Part shown: positions 40,771-44,086 of the stretch, piece by piece
How the letters are laid out: the number at the start of each line of letters is the position of its first letter
Position numbering within the stretch: position 1 is the stretch's first letter
NCBI GenBank assembly: GCA_937960785.1
Contig: CALGOZ010000015.1
Span: 1 to 44,086 of the forward strand
Length of the DNA: 44,086 nt
Origin: an uncultured Pseudogracilibacillus sp.
Lineage (GTDB): Bacteria > Bacillota > Bacilli > Bacillales > Amphibacillaceae
Reading direction: 5' to 3'
Notes under the pieces: generated by a model
Database searches by the model: none
What the model was told of the DNA's origin: nothing
What the model saw: only the letters and a program-made list of their open reading frames with translations
Position numbers and translations under genes: made by a program

Positions 40771-42068
40771 TGTTTCGAACGATCTCCAATTTGATGCGTG
40801 TAGCTGATATTCGGAAAAAGATTGTTTTCACATTATTAATGCTCGTAGTTTTCCGTATCGGTACCTTTATTCCAGTGCCGTATACGAACAAAGACGCAAT
40901 CGACTTCATGAATCAGCAGAATGTCTTTGGCTTTTTAAACACATTCGGCGGTGGAGCCTTACAAAACTTCTCCATCCTAGCGATGGGAATTATGCCTTAT
41001 ATTACAGCATCAATCATTATGCAATTGTTACAAATGGATGTTGTACCAACCTTTGCCGAATGGAGAAAGCAAGGAGAAATGGGCCGGAGAAAACTCGCTC
41101 AAGTAACGAGATACGGAACGGTCGTTTTAGCATTTGTCCAGGGAATCGGAATGTCGATCGGATTTAATGCGATGGCCGGTGGAATGTTAATCGAAAATCC
41201 GAACTTCGTTAAAATTATTGTAATTGCTCTCGTTTTAACAGCAGGTACAACATTCTTAATGTGGTTAGGTGAGCAAATTACGGAACATGGCGTTGGTAAT
41301 GGAATATCAATCATTATCTTCGCTGGAATTGTAGCGGGCGTACCGAACGGTGTAAAACAACTATACAGTCAATATTTGATGAACCCTGGCGATGATTTAT
41401 TTATTAACATCGTCATCGTAGCATTAATTTTACTCGTTATTTTAGCGGTAACGGTAGGTGTTATTTACATTATTCAAGCTGAGCGTAAGATTCCCATTCA
41501 ATACGCTAAGCGTTTAGTAAACCACCGCTCTCCAGTAGGAGGACAGTCGACACATTTACCGTTAAAAGTTAATGCAGCAGGGGTAATTCCGGTAATTTTC
41601 GCAATTGCATTTATTGCTGCACCACGGACAATTGCTAGCTTTTGGGAAGGAAATAAAGTAGCTAACGTAATTGAAATGATCTTTGATTATACACAACCAA
41701 TAGGTATGATCATTTATGTCATTTTAATTATCGCTTTCACTTATTTCTATACATTCGTACAAGTAAATCCAGAAACAATGGCAGAAAACTTACAAAAGCA
41801 AGGTGGTTATATCCCAGGAATCCGTCCAGGACGTAACACACAAACATATTTAACTCGTGTACTATATCGATTAACTTTTGTAGGTTCAATCTTCTTAGCA
41901 ACAGTGTCTGTTTTACCAATTTTCCTTGGTGGAGTCGCGAATTTACCACAAGCAGTACAAATTGGTGGAACAAGTTTACTCATCGTTGTTGGGGTAGCAC
42001 TACAAACGATGAAGCAGCTTGAAGGCCAGCTTGTCAAGAGACATTATAGAGGATTTATTAGATCGTAA
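40770..42068 (+). CDS. secY: SecY, protein translocase channel
   Basis: SecY is the membrane channel of the Sec system and partners with SecE encoded at 14420. The 432-residue protein has ten predicted membrane helices, the plug/lateral gate region (FGFLNTFGGGALQNFSI) and the conserved cytoplasmic loops QAERKIPIQYAKR and QGGYIPGIRPGRNT. ATG 40770 shares one base with the rplO stop and its ribosome binding site, GAGGTGAT, is within rplO. It makes secY the first non-ribosomal gene of the cluster. Confidence 0.98.
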   Translation: MFRTISNLMRVADIRKKIVFTLLMLVVFRIGTFIPVPYTNKDAIDFMNQQNVFGFLNTFGGGALQNFSILAMGIMPYITASIIMQLLQMDVVPTFAEWRKQGEMGRRKLAQVTRYGTVVLAFVQGIGMSIGFNAMAGGMLIENPNFVKIIVIALVLTAGTTFLMWLGEQITEHGVGNGISIIIFAGIVAGVPNGVKQLYSQYLMNPGDDLFINIVIVALILLVILAVTVGVIYIIQAERKIPIQYAKRLVNHRSPVGGQSTHLPLKVNAAGVIPVIFAIAFIAAPRTIASFWEGNKVANVIEMIFDYTQPIGMIIYVILIIAFTYFYTFVQVNPETMAENLQKQGGYIPGIRPGRNTQTYLTRVLYRLTFVGSIFLATVSVLPIFLGGVANLPQAVQIGGTSLLIVVGVALQTMKQLEGQLVKRHYRGFIRS

Positions 42069-42117
42069 GAACTCGTAGTCTGTTAGTTATGTACAATGTA
42101 GAGAGCGAGGCGATAAA

Positions 42118-42762
42118 ATGAACTTAATTTTAATGGGACTTCCAGGGGCAGGTAAAGGTACACAAGCCGAAAAAATTGAGAAAAAGTACAAGACACCACA
42201 TATATCAACAGGAGATATGTTTCGACTAGCAATTAAAGAAGAAACGGAACTTGGAAAACAAGCGAAGAACTATATGGATGAAGGTCAACTTGTACCGGAT
42301 GAAGTGACAAACGGAATCGTTGAAGAACGTTTAGCGATGGACGATTGTCAAGAAGGTTTTTTACTCGATGGCTTCCCGAGAACGCTCCCACAAGCAGAAG
42401 CATTAGACGAGATTTTAAATAAGCTAGATAGAAAAATTGATTTCGTGATTCATGTCGATGTTCCAGAAGAAAAATTACTCGAACGTTTAACTGGAAGAAG
42501 AGTTTGTCCAAAATGTGGAGCAACCTACCACGTCGTAAACAACCCACCGAAAGAAGAAGGGGTATGTGACCACGATGGTACAGAACTCATCCAACGAGAT
42601 GACGACACGGAAGAAACGGTGCAAAAACGTCTAACCGTTAATATAGAGCAGACAAAACCTCTCTTAGATTTTTATGAAGATAAAGGGGTATTAGTGACAG
42701 TCGATGGTGACCAAGATATTGATAAAGTTTTCGCTGAAATCGTCGCTAAATTAGAAGAATAA
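42118..42762 (+). CDS. adk: Adenylate kinase (zinc-binding lid)
   Basis: Adk interconverts ATP + AMP and 2 ADP. The 214-residue long-form enzyme has the P-loop GLPGAGKGT (8-16), the AMP-binding region and the LID domain. The zinc ligands C130, C133, C150 and D153 match those of B. subtilis Adk. GAGCGAGGCG precedes ATG 42118. In many Bacillales map (methionine aminopeptidase) follows directly; here the next gene is the KOW protein, only 49 nt away. Confidence 0.98.
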   Translation: MNLILMGLPGAGKGTQAEKIEKKYKTPHISTGDMFRLAIKEETELGKQAKNYMDEGQLVPDEVTNGIVEERLAMDDCQEGFLLDGFPRTLPQAEALDEILNKLDRKIDFVIHVDVPEEKLLERLTGRRVCPKCGATYHVVNNPPKEEGVCDHDGTELIQRDDDTEETVQKRLTVNIEQTKPLLDFYEDKGVLVTVDGDQDIDKVFAEIVAKLEE

Positions 42763-42797
42763 CTGAAAATTTTTTCAGTATTCGACTATAATATAAT
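42763..42797 (+). promoter_or_regulatory. Possible weak promoter between adk and the KOW gene
   Basis: Two overlapping TATAAT boxes (42787-42792 and 42792-42797) are preceded by CTGAAA (42763-42768), 18 nt from the first. A 6-bp inverted repeat CTGAAA/TTTCAG surrounds the -35. Evidence is limited to the -10 elements. Confidence 0.4.
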
Positions 42798-42811
42798 TGT
42801 AGGTGATCGTT

Positions 42812-43120
42812 GTGAAGGACAACATTGTGACACCGAAAACTGGTCAAATCGTCCGTATAATTCAAGGTCGAGACCAAAATAAAGTCGCAGTTATTATAGA
42901 AATTATCGACGATCGTTTCGTATTGATAGCCGATGGAGATAAGCGAAAATATGATCGCCCAAAAAAGAAGAATATAAATCATCTTGAGTTAACACCATTT
43001 ATTTCCGAAGAAGTAAGGGAGAGTCTTTTGGAGACTGGTCGTGTCTCCAACGGTAAGTTACGATTTGCTGTCGCTAAATACGAACGTGAAGTTGTGACTG
43101 ATTTAGAGAAGGGAGACTAA
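42812..43120 (+). CDS. ybzG: KOW domain RNA-binding protein (YbzG family)
   Basis: The 102-residue protein contains a KOW-like N-terminus (KTGQIVRIIQGRDQNKVAVIIEIIDDRFVLIADGDKRKYDRPKKKN). It is the L14e-type protein found between map and infA in Bacillus; its molecular role is not known. GTG 42812 is chosen because AGGTGAT (42801-42807) lies 4 nt upstream; GTG 42803 lies within that site. The C-terminus overlaps neither neighbour, and infA follows 5 nt later. Confidence 0.88.
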   Translation: MKDNIVTPKTGQIVRIIQGRDQNKVAVIIEIIDDRFVLIADGDKRKYDRPKKKNINHLELTPFISEEVRESLLETGRVSNGKLRFAVAKYEREVVTDLEKGD

Positions 43121-43125
43121 AGACA

Positions 43126-43344
43126 GTGTCTAAAGACGATGTCATTGAAGTAGAAGGTGTAGTTACCGAAACATTGCCTAACGCAATGTTTCATGTAGAA
43201 CTTGAAAATGGGCACACAGTTTTAGCCCATGTTTCTGGTAAAATCCGCATGCACTTTATTCGAATTTTACCAGGAGACAAAGTAACTGTGGAATTGTCAC
43301 CCTATGATTTAACAAAAGGCCGTATTACGTACCGTTATAAATAG
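43126..43344 (+). CDS. infA: Translation initiation factor IF-1
   Basis: IF-1 occupies the A site during initiation. The 72-residue product is one S1/OB fold: EVEGVVTETLPNAMFHVELENGHTVLAHVSGKIRMHFIRILPGDKVTVELSPYDLTKGRITYRYK. The start is GTG, 43126, with AAGGGAGA just upstream inside the KOW gene. Length is standard. Confidence 0.97.
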   Translation: MSKDDVIEVEGVVTETLPNAMFHVELENGHTVLAHVSGKIRMHFIRILPGDKVTVELSPYDLTKGRITYRYK

Positions 43345-43377
43345 TTAGTCAGCTCCGATCTTAAAGGAGGTATAAAG

Positions 43378-43491
43378 ATGAAGGTAAGAGCATCTGTAAA
43401 ACCAATTTGTGAAAAATGTAAAGTTATTCGACGAAAAGGAAAAGTAATGGTAATTTGTGAAAACCCTAAGCATAAACAAAGACAAGGTTAA
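43378..43491 (+). CDS. rpmJ: Ribosomal protein L36 (zinc-binding form)
   Basis: A 37-residue 50S protein, MKVRASVKPICEKCKVIRR then a KGKVMVICENPKHKQRQG tail. The zinc ligands C11, C14, C27 and H32 are all present (C+ form). AAAGGAGGT precedes ATG 43378. It is too short for most gene finders but is certain from sequence and position between infA and rpsM. Confidence 0.97.
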   Translation: MKVRASVKPICEKCKVIRRKGKVMVICENPKHKQRQG

Positions 43492-43514
43492 TATATTTGG
43501 AGGTGAGTAAGTAA

Positions 43515-43880
43515 ATGGCACGTATTGCAGGAATTGATATTCCTAGAGATAAGCGAGTCGTCGTTGCACTAACAGCAATTTATGGGATCGGTAGAACAAC
43601 TTCTGAGAAAATTTTAGAAGCAGCGAACGTTTCTGAAGATACACGTGTTCGTGATTTAACAGAAGATGAATTAGGAAGAATTCGTCACGAAGTAAACAAC
43701 TACACAATCGAAGGTGACTTACGTCGTGAAGTCGCATTAGATATTAAACGTCTACAAGAGATCGGGTCATACCGTGGTTTAAGACACCGTAGAGGTTTAC
43801 CAGTAAGAGGACAAAATACAAAGAACAACTCTCGCACACGTAAAGGTCCAAGAGTTGCAATCGCAGGTAAAAAAGATTAA
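43515..43880 (+). CDS. rpsM: Ribosomal protein S13
   Basis: S13 forms bridge B1 with the 50S subunit and contacts P-site tRNA. The 121-residue product starts MARIAGIDIPRDKRVVVALTAIYGIG and has the YRGLRHRRGLPVRGQNTKNNSRTRKGP tail. TTTGGAGGTGAG precedes ATG 43515. Confidence 0.98.
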   Translation: MARIAGIDIPRDKRVVVALTAIYGIGRTTSEKILEAANVSEDTRVRDLTEDELGRIRHEVNNYTIEGDLRREVALDIKRLQEIGSYRGLRHRRGLPVRGQNTKNNSRTRKGPRVAIAGKKD

Positions 43881-43902
43881 TTAAAGGAGGTAGAAATTAA
43901 CG

Positions 43903-44086
43903 ATGGCAAAGAAACAAACTACAGCTCGTAGACGCCGTGCAAGAAAAGTAGTTGAGAAAGGAATCGCACACATCCACTCAACTTTTAATAACACGATCGT
44001 TACAATTACAGATATGCAAGGTAATGTAGTTGCATGGAATTCAGCAGGAGCACTCGGTTTTAAAGGTTCAAGAAAGTCAACTCCCT
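43903..44086 (+). CDS. rpsK: Ribosomal protein S11 (5' part; cut by window end)
   Basis: The first 61 residues of S11 (MAKKQTTARRRRARKVVEKG, then HIHSTFNNTIVTITD and SAGALGFKGSRKSTP) are seen; the stop lies beyond the window. AAAGGAGGT precedes ATG 43903. rpoA and rplQ would be expected next. Confidence 0.96.
   Translation, partial: MAKKQTTARRRRARKVVEKGIAHIHSTFNNTIVTITDMQGNVVAWNSAGALGFKGSRKSTP

Overview
This window is a chromosomal housekeeping region of a low-GC, Gram-positive bacterium of the order Bacillales, most likely Bacillaceae. The evidence is the gene order (5S rRNA, ctsR-mcsA-mcsB-clpC-radA, yacL, gltX-cysE-cysS, mrnC-rlmB-yacP-sigH, rpmG-secE-nusG, rplKAJL, rpoBC, the str operon, then S10-spc-alpha). 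It is supported by proteins that match Bacillus subtilis in length and sequence, strong AGGAGG ribosome binding sites and frequent TTG/GTG starts. The genus cannot be fixed from the sequence alone. The sigH gene places it in a lineage that includes endospore formers. Every gene is on the + strand, as expected for a highly expressed block near the replication origin.

Layout. 1-370: the 3' end of a 5S rRNA, its terminator, and the ctsR promoter with a CtsR operator. 371-4945: the class III heat-shock operon (repressor CtsR, arginine-kinase adaptor McsA, arginine kinase McsB, unfoldase ClpC). 4983-7637: radA and the PIN-TRAM membrane protein yacL. 7783-13335: gltX, then a cysteine T-box riboswitch controlling cysE-cysS, followed by mrnC, rlmB and yacP (rRNA and ribosome-associated RNA processing). 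13470-15354: sigH, rpmG, secE and nusG. 15492-17832: the L11-L1 and L10-L7/L12 units with their leaders. 17986-26269: the methyltransferase ybxB, then rpoB and rpoC. 26471-31269: the K-turn protein gene, rpsL, rpsG, fusA and tuf. 31573-44086: the contiguous S10-spc-alpha cluster as far as a truncated rpsK, with secY, adk, a KOW protein, infA and rpmJ embedded.

The products together make up much of the gene-expression core: RNA polymerase beta and beta', transcription factor NusG, two aminoacyl-tRNA synthetases, 33 ribosomal proteins plus the K-turn protein RplGB, EF-G, EF-Tu, IF-1, and the SecY/SecE translocon. Control is mostly by 5' leaders (T-box, L10 leader, L1-type sites, attenuator-like terminators) and sigma-A promoters, many with clear -35 and -10 boxes 17 nt apart.

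I found no new multi-gene system, mobile element, prophage or CRISPR array. The most unusual feature is what is missing. Compared with B. subtilis, disA (between radA and yacL), ispD-ispF (between yacL and gltX) and map (after adk) are absent from positions where they are normally found. A second point is a shared promoter-proximal sequence, followed by an intrinsic terminator, ahead of both nusG and rpoB.
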